Below, piece by piece: positions 11,263 to 20,509 of a stretch of 64,000 nt of DNA. Where the stretch lies: assembly GCA_001247695.2 (NCBI GenBank), contig LGRX02035399.1, positions 86,567 to 150,566 of the forward strand, in the 5' to 3' direction. A model generated the notes under the pieces. That model worked only from the letters and a program-made list of their open reading frames with translations, was not told the DNA's origin and did no database searches. The translations under genes and the position numbers were made by a program. This DNA is from Cymbomonas tetramitiformis (lineage: Eukaryota; Chlorophyta; Pyramimonadophyceae; Pyramimonadales; Pyramimonadaceae). Position 1 is the first letter of the stretch. Every line of letters begins with the position of its first letter.

Positions 11263-13026
11263 CAGTGCTGGGATCTCCAATTTTTTTTCATATGTCCGCA
11301 TTTTGGTTGATATATAGGTCCGCGATAAGTCCGGTCGGTCCGGTTAATTTATGTCGTAGGTCCGCGGTAAGTCCGCAAAGTCCGGCAATTTACGTATCTT
11401 ATTTCTCAAATGAATCCACGTATCCCGCAAATTACTACCAACATACGGTACCCCAACTCTTGTAAGGGAACAGATGCTCGCTACACGCACGCAAAAGGTT
11501 GCAAGGACCATAGCATTATACATTTAACACGTTATTCATTATTCACGGTGCTGACCACCAAGCTGCGTAAATCTTAAATTTGAGACTAATTAATTAAACC
11601 ATCTGCAAAATCCTCTTTCAAAAGCCGGAAGTAATAAATCCTCTATGTAAGAAATCTGTATAACAACCAAAATGTGATAAACCAAGAAATACGGTACTAA
11701 ATAAAATCCTTCAAATCCAAACAAATCAAGTAATGCAAAGGGATGGTGGACCCCACACGTCTAATCGTCTTTGCGAGACGCACTGGAGTCTTTCTTGACA
11801 AAAATCCAATCCTGGTCGATGCCATACGTATCAACCGTCAAACAGTGCTTGTAAATCAACCTGTCATGTGTATAATAAACCGCATGCCACCCCTTGAGCT
11901 TGCCAGATCTCTGAATGTATTTGAAAACACCTATATGCCACGCATCATTAAAACGGTATGCTATCCACTTGCCCTTCAAACTCTTGGGAGTTAGTTCTGT
12001 GGGTACTGTCGTGATCACACAAAAACCCTCAGCTCCAGGAAAGTCCATCTCGTTTATGCACGAAGGTATTGGGTATGTAGGGATCCACTGTAGCGTACGT
12101 ACGCACCTGCGGATCCTCCATTTCTTCACTGTTAGTTGCAGCTTTCTTCCGAGAATCTTTGCAAATCAGGTCGTGTGCACTTTCAGAGATAGCCCCGTTC
12201 TTGAAACGAGCCTTTGAGGAGGCTGGCGCTTTCTTAAATGTTGTACTAAATTTCAAAAAGCTCTGACGGGGTGCTTTCGACACGGGTTCGCTACTCTGCG
12301 AGGTGTGGGCCTCTGCTGAAACATCCGTGCGTTCTGAAACAATAGTAGTAGCGGCGATAGTAGTTGCATGATTGAGAGAGTTTTCGGCAGGCGTGACGGT
12401 GATACGCGTTTCGCCAAATGAACTGTCTGGGTGCGGAGTCACTCTAGTTTGCACGACTATGAGATCAGGGCCCGTCTGGGTTTCGATAACTTCGTGGCAA
12501 CCTAAAGTTTGCTCACATTCAAGGAGACCAGAGGGAGGGCCTGTGACGGCGAACGCAACAAGGAATATACATGTTATGAGAGTGAGAAATATGAAGCGCG
12601 AAGGAGTCGTTCTAAACCCCATGCTTGCTGTTAATCTCTAGCAATTCTTGAACTTTTCACGTCCAGTTTGTGAGGCTGCTTCAGTTTCACTATGTGTCCA
12701 GTGCCAGTTTCACTATGAATGGCTGAGCGGCGTCAGCACGAGCAGCCACGTCATCACGTACGAGCAGCCGCTGCAACGCCCATAAAGGTTTTGAACGTCT
12801 GAACTCCGTCCGATATTATGAATTATCATTCTAGATTCTTAATCTGGGAGTCGACGTAGGTCCGCCATAGGTCCGGCACAGTCCCGGACTGTCCGGGCCA
12901 TAATCCACCCCGGAGCGGCATAAGCCCCGCGAGAAAAGAGGTATAGGTCCCCCGTAGGTCCGGGTACCCATTTTCACGACCCCGATGAGTCAGGGACCGG
13001 TCCGCAGCGCCTTGATCCCAGCACTG
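11263..13026. mobile_element. hAT-type DNA element, 13-bp TIRs, 8-bp target duplication
   Basis: The ends are perfect 13-bp inverted repeats, CAGTGCTGGGATC at 11263-11275 and GATCCCAGCACTG at 13014-13026. They are flanked by identical 8-bp duplications, TATCCAAT at 11255-11262 and 13027-13034. An 8-bp duplication with CAG-starting ends is diagnostic of the hAT superfamily. Subterminal zones on both sides are dense in GGTCCG or TCCG (about 11300-11390 and 12850-12960), plausible transposase-binding sites. The 1764-bp body carries one minus-strand cargo gene and no transposase, so the element is non-autonomous. It sits inside the retroelement methyltransferase tail, and removing it with one duplication rejoins that frame to a stop 17 bp later. 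Confidence 0.85.
11761..12622 (-). pseudogene. cargo ORF with signal-peptide-like start and tudor-like end, frameshifted
   Basis: Two overlapping minus-strand frames look like one broken gene. The upstream frame (12622 to 12029) starts MGFRTTPSRF, then a hydrophobic stretch (IFLTLITCIFLVAFAV), giving a signal peptide or membrane anchor. A Ser/Thr/Ala-rich region follows, then a basic part. The downstream frame (12129 to 11761) carries a compact domain with LKGKWIAYRF, WHIGVFKYIQRSGKLKGWHA and a final DTYGIDQDWIF. Its regular W and Y spacing recalls tudor- or chromo-like beta-barrels seen in transposon proteins. The frame change lies near 12100. It is the only gene-like content of the surrounding hAT-type element, so it is captured or accessory cargo. 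I do not recognise the family. Confidence 0.45.
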
Positions 13027-13079
13027 TATCCAATACCCGCTGGACTCCTGAGACACCTGTTCAAAGACTTGAGTTTCGA

Positions 13080-13985
13080 GCACAAAGGATCCGTGCGAAC
13101 CTTATCTACCACGCAACCCATGCCGGGTGCGCCACCCCACGGGTCCATGCGAGGTCCACACATCGCCTTCTTCGCGCAGTCTATCTCGGGTGCGCCACCC
13201 CACGGGTCCATGCGAGGTCAACGCATCGCCTTCCCCGGGCAGTCCATCTTGGTGCGCCCACTAGTCCATGCGGGGTCCATGCGGGGTCACGCATCGCCTT
13301 CACCACGCAACCCATGCCGGGTGCGCCACACCACGGGTCCATGCGAGGTCCACGCATCGCCTTCACCACGCACCCTATCTCGGGTGCGCCACTCCCGGGT
13401 CCATGCGGGGTCCATGCGAGGTCCACGCATCGCCTCCCCCGTGCAGTCCATCTCGAGTGCTCCACCCATGGGTCCATGCGGGGTCCACGCGGGGTCCACG
13501 CGAGGTCCATATATGGTCCGTACGGTTGGGCGCCTATCGGAGGTTTGGTCCGTGCTGAACTTAACGTGTCCAACCTAGGTCCAAGCGATCATGTTTGGTC
13601 CAGGGTCGGTCCGGGGTCGGTCCGGGGTCGGTCCAGGGTCGGTCCATGCACCACATGCTGCCTTAAAGCATGGCCATACGGGTCCATGCGAGGTCCCCCA
13701 CGCCAGCGGCGAGGAATCCGTGGTGAGATTTCGATGGACACATGGACCCCACATGGACCGACGAAACACCGCATGGACCCATGGTGAAATGTCGCATGGA
13801 CCGAGAAATCAGTGGTACTACGTGTGGGACCCACCCCGGACCGATAGGGATTTTTGGACCAATCTAGTGGTAAAAACCCGAAGGCTTCATCGACGGGTCC
13901 ATGTGATCCATTTTTCACGGGTCCATGTGGGGTCCATGTGGTCCCTACGGGTCCATATGGGGTCCATGCGAGGTCCCTATTGGTC
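13080..13985. repeat. GGTCCATGCG-type satellite
   Basis: Irregular tandem and higher-order repeats are built on GGGTCCATGCGAGGTCCA and CGCATCGCCTTC. The part at 13100-13510 has units of roughly 60-75 bp; a looser part at 13580-13985 is made of GGTCC steps. Open frames on both strands (RGPRMDPWGGAP and similar) are products of the repeat. It fills the gap between the retroelement end and the start of the viral block. Confidence 0.85.
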
Positions 13986-14029
13986 CCGGGACCGCATGGA
14001 TCCGTCCTTATTTGGTAGGGTCGGTTAAG

Positions 14030-14622
14030 GGTTGACCTAACCCCGGTACATTTTGCACCGCCCCTAAAACTTCCGGACCGTGCAAGTAAAAACGTATTTG
14101 TATACTTGGTAATAATGCTGTATCGATATAGCTTGGTTCGCTTTCGCCTATAAATGAACGGAATTTTTGAATTATATAAGGTCGAAATGCTTTGTAATAA
14201 TTTAAATCTGTAACTTCAATTTCTTGATTTTGTAAAACTCTTTGATAATTAATTTCTTTATTTAAAGTAGTTTGTAAATTATCTAGAACCGTAGCTACGG
14301 TGCTATAGCCATTGAAACCACTTTGAATTTGCACTCCACCGGCGGTAACTTCTACCTGAGAGATTAATTTGTCGAGTCCATTTGGAAGCAAGGTATCTAA
14401 AAAATCCGGTCCATTATCGACAATGATACTATTTTCATTTGCTTGAGCTTCACAATGCATACTCAAGCTTTTCACATTTATCAAAACATTTGACGGAAGA
14501 TTTGACGTAATTGTACTATTATTTGTAGCGGTATCTTGATTAGTAGTTTCAAGACGAAAATAATTCGTGCTATACCCTGAAACCTTTTGAAGAGCGTACG
14601 CAAGTGATAGAGGAAGACTCAT
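14030..14622 (-). pseudogene. double-jelly-roll major capsid protein, N-terminal fragment, Polinton-like virus
   Basis: About 197 residues remain, starting MSLPLSLAYA. The region around SNVLINVKSLSMHC, LLPNGLDKLISQVEV, GGVQIQSGFNGYS and ATVLDNLQ resembles the first jelly roll of major capsid proteins of Polinton-like viruses and virophages. The pattern is a beta strand with INVKSL, then 'P-G-D-LI--V-V--GG--I', then a helix before the next strand. Family members run to roughly 500-600 residues, so about two-thirds is missing; the frame is cut where the GGTCC satellite begins. The ATG is a plausible true start, since the sequence upstream becomes very AT-rich and non-coding. The base composition (about 30 percent GC) differs sharply from the satellite. 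It cannot make a capsid. Confidence 0.7.
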
Positions 14623-14661
14623 TGTTTTATATATAATATATTAGTAACATAAATAAAAAAT

Positions 14662-15445
14662 TTAAAATGCAGAAAGTTCTTTGATAATTAGAGACATTGC
14701 ATATGAAATAGAGCCGTCCCGTGCTTCCGTTGGGGAAAGTAAAGGTATGGGTCTATTTTTGGAGTCCGTCAAAATGAAGTTTAATTCGGTTAATTGTGAT
14801 CCTGAAATGTCAATAGCAAAATTGTCATTTGGATTTAAGAAATCTTTAAATTTGTAGTTTAAGAAAAATGCAGTTTAAGAAAAATTCGTAGTTTAAGAAA
14901 AATGAGTAGTTAAATCATTTGGTAAAAGTATTTTCGCAAAAATATCACTAGCAATTAAAGAAGTGCTATCACTATTAATTGCACTTAAATTGGCAGATTC
15001 GACATTATTTGTGGGCAAACTTGATTCGTAAATAAAGAGCGTCATTGGTTTGTAAATTACAAGGGTAGTAACTTTCAAATACCGTATCGGCTGTTTTTAT
15101 GTCAAATAAATCAATTAATTGTGAAACATTTGATAAACCATTAGTCCGTCTATTTACACGCCCACCTAAAATTTCGTCGGCGTCATTATATTTGCTTGGT
15201 CCGATAACTTTATTTTGTAATTCGGCTTGTAAGGGATTGTTTGCATCAAAATCATTTCTCACCGAAAAAGAAACAAATTTTATATCTAAAAATGCAACTG
15301 ATAAAGTAATTGTAAATTTATTTTTATAATCGACAGGGTCACTATTATATTTTACTGTTACCGTGCCATTTTGTGGAAAATTAAAACCTGATTCTGCAGA
15401 TATTAACAAGGATGATGTCTTCCCCAGTATTCTGTACATATTCAA
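14662..15445 (-). pseudogene. minor capsid (penton-type) protein, frameshifted, Polinton-like virus
   Basis: The gene reads leftward in pieces. The first frame (15445 to about 15040) contains FNFPQNGTVTVKYN, ADEILGGRVNRRTNG and SQLIDLFDIKTADTVFES. A frame change near 15040 leads to IYESSLPTNNVESANLSAIN. After short duplicated TAGTTTAAGAAAAAT steps (14857-14915) a third frame carries NFILTDSKNRPIPLLSP and stops at 14662. The order 'beta-rich body then ILTDSKNRPI near the C-terminus' resembles penton proteins of Polinton-like viruses, and its position beside the major capsid gene supports this. The 5' end is truncated at the 24-nt shared repeat. Confidence 0.5.
15405..15428. repeat. 24-nt repeat shared with 24607-24630 (copy 1)
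   Basis: The 24-nt segment matches 24607-24630 at 23 of 24 positions; its last 17 bases, ATGATGTCTTCCCCAGT, are identical. Here it forms the junction between the minor capsid gene (left, minus strand) and the virus-like gene to the right, both truncated at it. Confidence 0.8.
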
Positions 15446-15949
15446 TATGATGAAAAGCCGTTATATTTGGAAACACCAAAAATGCATTGTCCATTTGGAG
15501 TCAACAACTTTGAAGGTAGTGACCGGTATAATATTTCGTTTAATTTAGTTGAAGATATGGAAAATATTATATTAGCTATAGAGGATAAAATTGTAAATCA
15601 TATTCGTGAAAATCAAATGAAATATTTTTCCAAAGATACTTTCAAACTTTCAAACTTGAAAGAACTTTTTAATAGCTCAATCAAAATAAATAAAAATAAA
15701 AATTATTCAAACTTGTTCAAATGTCAAATAGATAACGCAGATAGTGATTTATATGACCGCAAAACTGGGGAAGATTTGGACATTACAAAGGAAAACACAA
15801 TGAATACAAAAATCCAATCAATAATTAGAATTCCTGGATTTTATATAATGAATAAGATGTATGGTATTTCATATAAAACTGATCAAATGCTTTTAGATAA
15901 AAATGACAATTCAAATGAAAAAATATTTTTATTCACTGATGATATATGA
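15428..15949 (+). pseudogene. virus-like protein of unknown function, 5'-truncated
   Basis: The open frame contains LETPKMHCPFGVNNF near its start, then a helix-rich region (NIILAIEDKIVNHIREN) and a C-terminal half with TKIQSIIRIPGFYIMNKM. A 'TPKM-CPFGV' opening followed by a small alpha/beta domain reminds me of small DNA-binding-like proteins in large DNA and Polinton-like viruses, but I cannot name it with confidence. The frame is open leftward through ILSVHIQYDEKPLYLETP to the 24-nt repeat, with no good ATG before the conserved part, so the N-terminus is lost. AT-rich composition and neighbours place it in the viral block. Confidence 0.45.
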
Positions 15950-15960
15950 TAAAGAAACAA

Positions 15961-16059
15961 ATGAGTAAATCGATTACGGAGAAAGAAATACAAGATTTCT
16001 ATTTAGACCCTGAAATTGGATATTCGAGTGTAAGTTCATGCTATTCGAGATCATTTTGA
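15961..16059 (+). pseudogene. N-terminal stub of a Polinton-type integrase
   Basis: Thirty-two residues are left: MSKSITEKEIQDFYLDPEIG then YSSVSSCYSRSF. 'FYLDPEIGYSSV--LY' is the typical opening of Polinton and Polinton-like virus retroviral-type integrases. At about 16048 the sequence changes to the C-terminal half of a different, gypsy-type integrase. The assignment rests on this short segment plus context. Confidence 0.45.
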
Positions 16060-16417
16060 CCAGTACTCGGCTGTACATGCCAACGCGGTAGATAACATTT
16101 CCCGAGAAGCAGAGATCAGCCGAGCCAGATTCAATAAGACTCACATGCCCCGACAATTTGCAGTAGGGCAGAAAGTTCTTCTACGGACTGAGTTTATTCA
16201 ATGGATTGGTTTGACAGAGGCAGGCAGACACTTTAAGCAGCCATACATTGGGCCGTTTATCATATCTAAAGTGCTCAGCCATGGACGTGCTTATGAGTTA
16301 GATTTCGGGGTTCTCGACATTCGTATCCATCCGGTTCAGCCTGTATCTAGGCTAATTCGATCAGCTGATACTGTTAGTTCACCCAATGTTCTCGGGTTCA
16401 CAACCCGATGGTGGTAA
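16052..16417 (+). pseudogene. Ty3/gypsy integrase C-terminal fragment
   Basis: The frame reads through ISREAEISRARFNKTHMPRQ, FAVGQKVLLRTEF, FKQPYIGPFIISKVLSHGRA and FGVLDIRIHPVQPVSRL. This is the post-catalytic module of a gypsy integrase with the GPF motif and the 'HPVQPVSRL' end. No catalytic core is present. The frame ends inside LTR-like sequence (from about 16372), which is unusual because the U3 part of the LTR is missing. The element probably recombined with, or was deleted up to, an LTR. It lies directly after the viral integrase stub. Confidence 0.7.
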
Positions 16418-16580
16418 CGCCTATGAGGTGTGAGGACATTGAGGTATATGAGGAGCATTGAGCTCAAGCAGATGATTCTGGACACCAGAGACTGCACTCA
16501 TACCCACCAAAAACTTGTTGCGAGTTGCTACAGTTCAATAGCAGCCGCATAGTCTGAAAGGTTGAATATCAACCTTGACA
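16385..16580 (+). ncRNA. structured R-U5 segment of the gypsy LTR, copy 1
   Basis: The first module is a three-way junction: outer stem AATGTTCTC/GAGGACATT (16385-16393 with 16432-16440), hairpin CGGGTT-CAC-AACCCG, linker ATGGTGGTA, hairpin ACGCCT-ATG-AGGTGT. The second module has outer stem TATGAG/CTCATA (16447-16452 with 16497-16502) enclosing GAGC-ATTGA-GCTC. A third hairpin is GTTGCTA-loop-TAGCAGC with loop CAGTTCAA. The segment ends CCTTGACA at 16580, matching the expected LTR end. Copies at 28107 and 48481 keep the folds with compensating changes. Confidence 0.6.
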
Positions 16581-16920
16581 ACAAGTAAGTAACAAGTAAC
16601 TTTCAAGTAACTCTGAAGTAACTCCCAAGTAACTCGCAAGTAACTCTCAAATAACCTTTAATGAAAAATGCAAGATTTTTTATCATTTATTTTATTTTAT
16701 TTTATTTTATTTTATAATTGTTTTATTTTTATTTTTATTATTTTAATTATTACACTATTCTAATCATTTTATTTTCTATTTTATTTAATAATTGTCACTA
16801 TAAAGTTACTTGAAAGTTACTTGAAAGTTACTTGAAAGTTACTTGAAAGTTACTTGAAATTTACTTGAAAGTTACTTACTACTTACTTATTAGTTACTTA
16901 ATACTTACTTACTTACTGAT
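16581..16920. repeat. foldback element: inverted AAGTAAC arrays around a T-rich core
   Basis: The left arm (16582-16655) is a run of units of about 11 bp, CAAGTAACTCT and variants. The right arm (16803-16905) is a run of the complement, AAGTTACTTGA. Between them lie about 145 bp of TTTTA-rich sequence. The arms can pair over tens of bases. It abuts the LTR end CCTTGACA exactly. Confidence 0.75.
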
Positions 16921-17033
16921 TACTGGAGTACGCGGTCGATATTCGATATTCGATGTTCAATACTCGAGCTTAAACAAATATGATACATGCTACAAAATAA
17001 TGTTTGGCCACCCTAAAAAATCAGTTAACAACT

Positions 17034-17558
17034 ATGGCGAAAACACGCGGTACGAAACGCTAGCAGTGCACTCGCAGGCAGTGCGTAATATGCAATAGAG
17101 CATTTAGCGGTATTCCGTTCAATGCGATGCCTCTTGCACGTGGCGACAGCTGCGAATCGTGCCACAGTTCTAAGGTTATTCCCGCAACCGTGGAACAAAA
17201 TGCCGAGGCACAAGGAGGTCCTTCTCGCGGGGTAAAACGTGAACGCAAGTCCGATTTTGAACCCGAGCCTTCTCCTGAAAAGAAGGTAAAGAAGAAACCG
17301 TACCGTCAGATTGAAGGACCCGGACGATCGGACAAGACTCCACCTCCCCCTTCCCCTTACCTCCAAATGCGTTTACGGTCAAAAGTAAATATGCTACAAA
17401 ACGATAATACAAGCCCTGGTGAAGACTCTCAGCGACAGTCCGATTGGAACACTAAGAAAAAGTTAATAATGCATAAGGGAACAGAACAACAGCGTGCCGA
17501 AGTGCTTTTGCACGAACAGGTGTTTCCAGAAAGCACGTGTTATAAAAAGGCAGGCTAA
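17034..17558 (+). pseudogene. virus-type zinc-ribbon protein with early nonsense codon
   Basis: The gene opens MAKTRGTKR, then an in-frame TAG at 17061-17063. The frame continues with CVICNRAFSGIPFNAMPLA and CESCHSSKVIPA. Two CxxC pairs separated by a 'F-G---NA-PLA-G' loop and followed by VIPA match a short zinc-ribbon found in proteins of large algal DNA viruses. The remainder is a basic, Pro-rich segment (PSRGVKRERKSDFEPEPSPE, KKVKKKPYRQ) and a polar tail. A single base change disables it. Its higher GC content than the capsid and polymerase pieces suggests that this gene and its convergent neighbour arrived separately. Confidence 0.5.
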
Positions 17559-18416
17559 AAAGCTCGCTAAAGTTAGTGACAGTGACGATGCACAAGAATA
17601 GAAAATAGCAAATAGTAATATTACCGTAACTGTATCTGTAACTATTGTTTTCTATTTCTTGCCGATTTGTGTTTCTATCTAGCTTCCAGCTTCTACCACC
17701 TAGAATCCTATCTGTTTTCTCGTCGTTGATAGGCAGGGGGTACTTGAATTTGACGAAATCATCGGTATGCAGACAACCTCTGCATGCGTTAGGAAAACGG
17801 TCGACCCACCGGTCTGCAAAGTCGCTGTCGTTCACAAATAGGTAGGTGGCCATCCCCGAACGAATACCTTGCTGCATATCACTAACGTAGTGCTTTTGCG
17901 AACGGAAAATGCACTTGATGCAACCTTTCCGTTCGCATTTGCAGCACATGCCTTCCTGCGCTCGTTCGGTCTTTGCACAAAAGAAGTTTGTGCACCCCCG
18001 AGCGTTTGCGCGGTGATCAAAACGGTTGTCGAAACAAACGGAGTTGGCGCAACCGCTGCCGCCGATGCCGTAACCGCGGCTGCCGATGCCGTAACCGCGG
18101 CTGCCGATTGCGTAACCCCTGCTGGCGATGCCGCTGCAGCAGCGCCGAGGCCTTTGTGGGCTTTTCGTGCGTTGCGAACCTCTTCTCAACGCTTTCTTCT
18201 TGCTTGTAATTGTCCCGCTGACGGGGGCATGCGGTTTAACGCCTCACGAACAGTCGTCGTGAGAACAACCGGCGATGCGGCTGGCGCTTGCGTTTCAGCC
18301 TGAACGGATTCCGTTTCAGGCTGAGCGGATACCTCTTCTACTGTTTCCGATTCAACGGTTAAGTCAATAGTTACCTCATCGGCAACAAGCTGCTTACTTT
18401 GACGGGTTTTCGGCAT
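17452..18416 (-). pseudogene. Cys-rich hypothetical protein, frameshifted
   Basis: The upstream frame (18416 to 18186) begins MPKTRQSKQL and contains VTIDLTVESE, which fits a SUMO-interacting motif (V/I-x-D-L-T), then a Glu/Thr-rich region. A frame change near 18188 leads to a basic, RGYGIGS-repeat segment built from 24-bp DNA repeats (18055-18130). A Cys-rich domain follows with C----C-----C----C spacing (GCANSVCFDNRF, GCTNFFCAKTE, MCCKCERKGCIKC), probably zinc-binding. The part beyond about 17640 overlaps the convergent gene and may not be coding. Its start resembles that of the neighbour at 17034 (MAKTRG and MPKTRQ). I do not recognise the family. Confidence 0.4.
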
Positions 18417-18658
18417 TTTTAAAAGTTAAAAGTTTGTCGTTTGTGAGGGGTAAGTTTCGGTGTTCGCAAGTTTGTGTAAGTTATTTCCACAAACTAGCAA
18501 CAGTCCTTTTGTAAGGGGGTCAGAGCACCCCGTCATTGACATTTATTAAAATTTATTTTAAAAATCATTTTTTTTATGAAAATATTATTTTTCTAAAATT
18601 TCGCGCTGATCATCACTAGCAAACTGAAATTCTCAAATTCCAAATACTTTATGAGATA

Positions 18659-19290
18659 TTACGACTCTGTCCTTTCCATGCAAATTTTGTAAAACTCACT
18701 ATCTAATTCAACCCCTATGTATTTTCGATTATTGTTTTTACAAGCAATTAAACTAGATCCAATACCCATAAAAGGATCACAAACGAGGTCATTTTCATTT
18801 GAATATGATTTAATTAAGTATTCCATTGATTCGATTGGTTTCGAACATGGATGTTTACTTTTACAATTTCCGTTTGAAAATTTCAAAACTGATTTTGGAT
18901 ATCGATAACCGTCTTCACATTTGGTCGGTAATCGAGCACAATGTTTGGTATATATATTAGTAGTATTTGCACTCGATTTGTAATATAGCTTTCCGGGAGT
19001 TTTTTGCGGGTTAAATGTAGGTAGTCTTTTATAAAATATATAAATCATCTCGTGACTTCGCAATGGCATTTGATTTGCATGAAAAAATCCTAAAGATATA
19101 CTCTTAAAATATGCTAAATCATATCGAAACCATGCTTTATTACTTTCAATTATCTTATGTCCAAATTTAGTTGTGGTTAGAAAAATATAACATGTCTTTT
19201 CTTTACCTATACGCTTCAAATGTTTCCACAACAAAATTAAATCAATTATTTCTTTATCCCATTTACAAGCGGTTTGGTTATAAGGTAAGC
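18659..19290 (-). pseudogene. site-specific DNA N6-adenine/N4-cytosine methyltransferase, truncated
   Basis: This is a virus- or phage-type DNA modification methylase. Upstream of the open frame (from about 19284) the catalytic motif is visible as LPYNQTACKWD, a DPPY-like motif IV whose first residue is lost at a stop. It is followed by LLWKHLKRIGKEKTCYIFLT and MPLRSHEMIYIFYKRLPTF. Near the C-terminus the SAM-binding motif appears as VCDPFMGIGSSLIACKNNNR then YIGVELD. Catalytic motif before SAM motif is the beta-class order. The family usually has about 230-280 residues; the N-terminal start is missing. In the virus it would modify viral DNA or take part in a restriction-like system. AT-rich composition agrees with the capsid and polymerase pieces. 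Confidence 0.75.
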
Positions 19291-19701
19291 TCTAAAAAAT
19301 TCATCATTCGACATACCAAAATAGTATGAATTACTAACACAATACTCAAAATTATTGTGATTTTTTAATGCAATGTACTAACCCAATTAAGCTTAAAGAA
19401 ATAATCTTCTATATATATTATAAAAGCCTTACCCATGTCCAAACTCAACACGACAAATATCAAATTAACACCTAGACAATGGAAAGCTTTAACTCCTATG
19501 CTGTTATGGCATTTGGAATTTCTACGGCATGGTCGGCTAGACCGTTGCTTGTTAAGGTGCATATGAAGACATACGTGTTCGTGCTTGCAACCAAGTTCTG
19601 TGTGGCATCGTTAGGCACATTTTGAGCTATCGAGTGCCTTGATAGGGGGTGTCTAAGGGGTCCAAATTGGCGTTTGTGGGGGGGTAAATCGATCGATTTA
19701 A
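19291..19701. other. No gene seen
   Basis: AT-rich spacer between the divergent methyltransferase and polymerase genes, probably holding their promoters plus some foreign sequence around 19440-19690 of higher GC. No motif I can name. Confidence 0.3.
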
Positions 19702-20509
19702 ATGTCGTTTAAGCGTGAGATAACTGCATGGGAGTTAAACATTGAAATAAAAGATGCAAAAACTAAAAAGGATTTTGCCGATTTACAAGATATTCTAGAC
19801 AGTTTTAAAATAATAAATAAAAGAAAAAAATCTAAAGAACTTATTACAAAAAATGATCATGAAAAATCGCTGAAAACAGAAATTAAAAACGAATACAATG
19901 AAAAATCTAAAACTTTCAAAAAATACCGTGAAATTTCACGAAAAATATAAATAAAAATAAAAATAAAAAGGTTGAAAAATTCGTAAATAATGTTAAAACT
20001 GACATCAAAAATATCAAAGGAATTAAAAAAAAAAAGTAAACGCACCGAGTATATCGATAAATTTAAAACTAGAAAAGATATCTACGGTCCAATAGATTTT
20101 AATTTGTTTGAAATTAAAGGTTTACGAAGGTTTGTTCCATAAGCATCAAGTGATGACAAACAATTAATATCATTTGAGTTACAATTTGAAGATAATCATG
20201 CAATTAAAAATGATGATATTTATTTAGGTTATCATCCTAAAAATCTACAAAGAGCTATTGAAAAAATAGCTCAAAGTGAAAAATTAAAAGAGCATGGATT
20301 TATCAAAAGTATAGCTTTTTATGTTCACACCGTCAAAGCCATTAAAGGTGGTTCCGCGAATCCTCAATCAAGAAATAAGGAAGAACGGTTCAAAAAGAAA
20401 AGTTGTATTACATTGAACAATGATAATAATCAATGTTTTGATATTTCTATAGCTATTTTGCAACATTTACATTGTAAAGAAACCAATAAAACATTTTGGA
20501 ACACTTTAA
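19702..20509 (+). pseudogene. N-terminal region of protein-primed DNA polymerase B, broken
   Basis: The piece starts MSFKREITAWELN, Lys-rich, with frame changes near 19945 and 20030 and a stop at about 20140. It then reads DIYLGYHPKNLQRAIEKIAQ, KSIAFYVHTVKAIKGGS and CFDISIAILQHLHC. 'Q-CF--SIAIL-HL' is a common feature of the N-terminal region of Polinton-like polymerases before the exonuclease domain. The frame runs straight into the piggyBac-type insertion at 20510 and continues in register after it at 21363, so this and the polymerase body were one gene. Confidence 0.65.

Noticed and set aside
12975..13000. CCGATGAGTC as a possible hammerhead ribozyme core
   Set aside because: The conserved CTGATGA is not matched and no GAAAC segment lies at the right distance.
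13181..13918. Overlapping frames of 100-200 codons rich in RGP and MDPWG
   Set aside because: Product of the GGTCC satellite; several frames are open at once and no domain is present.
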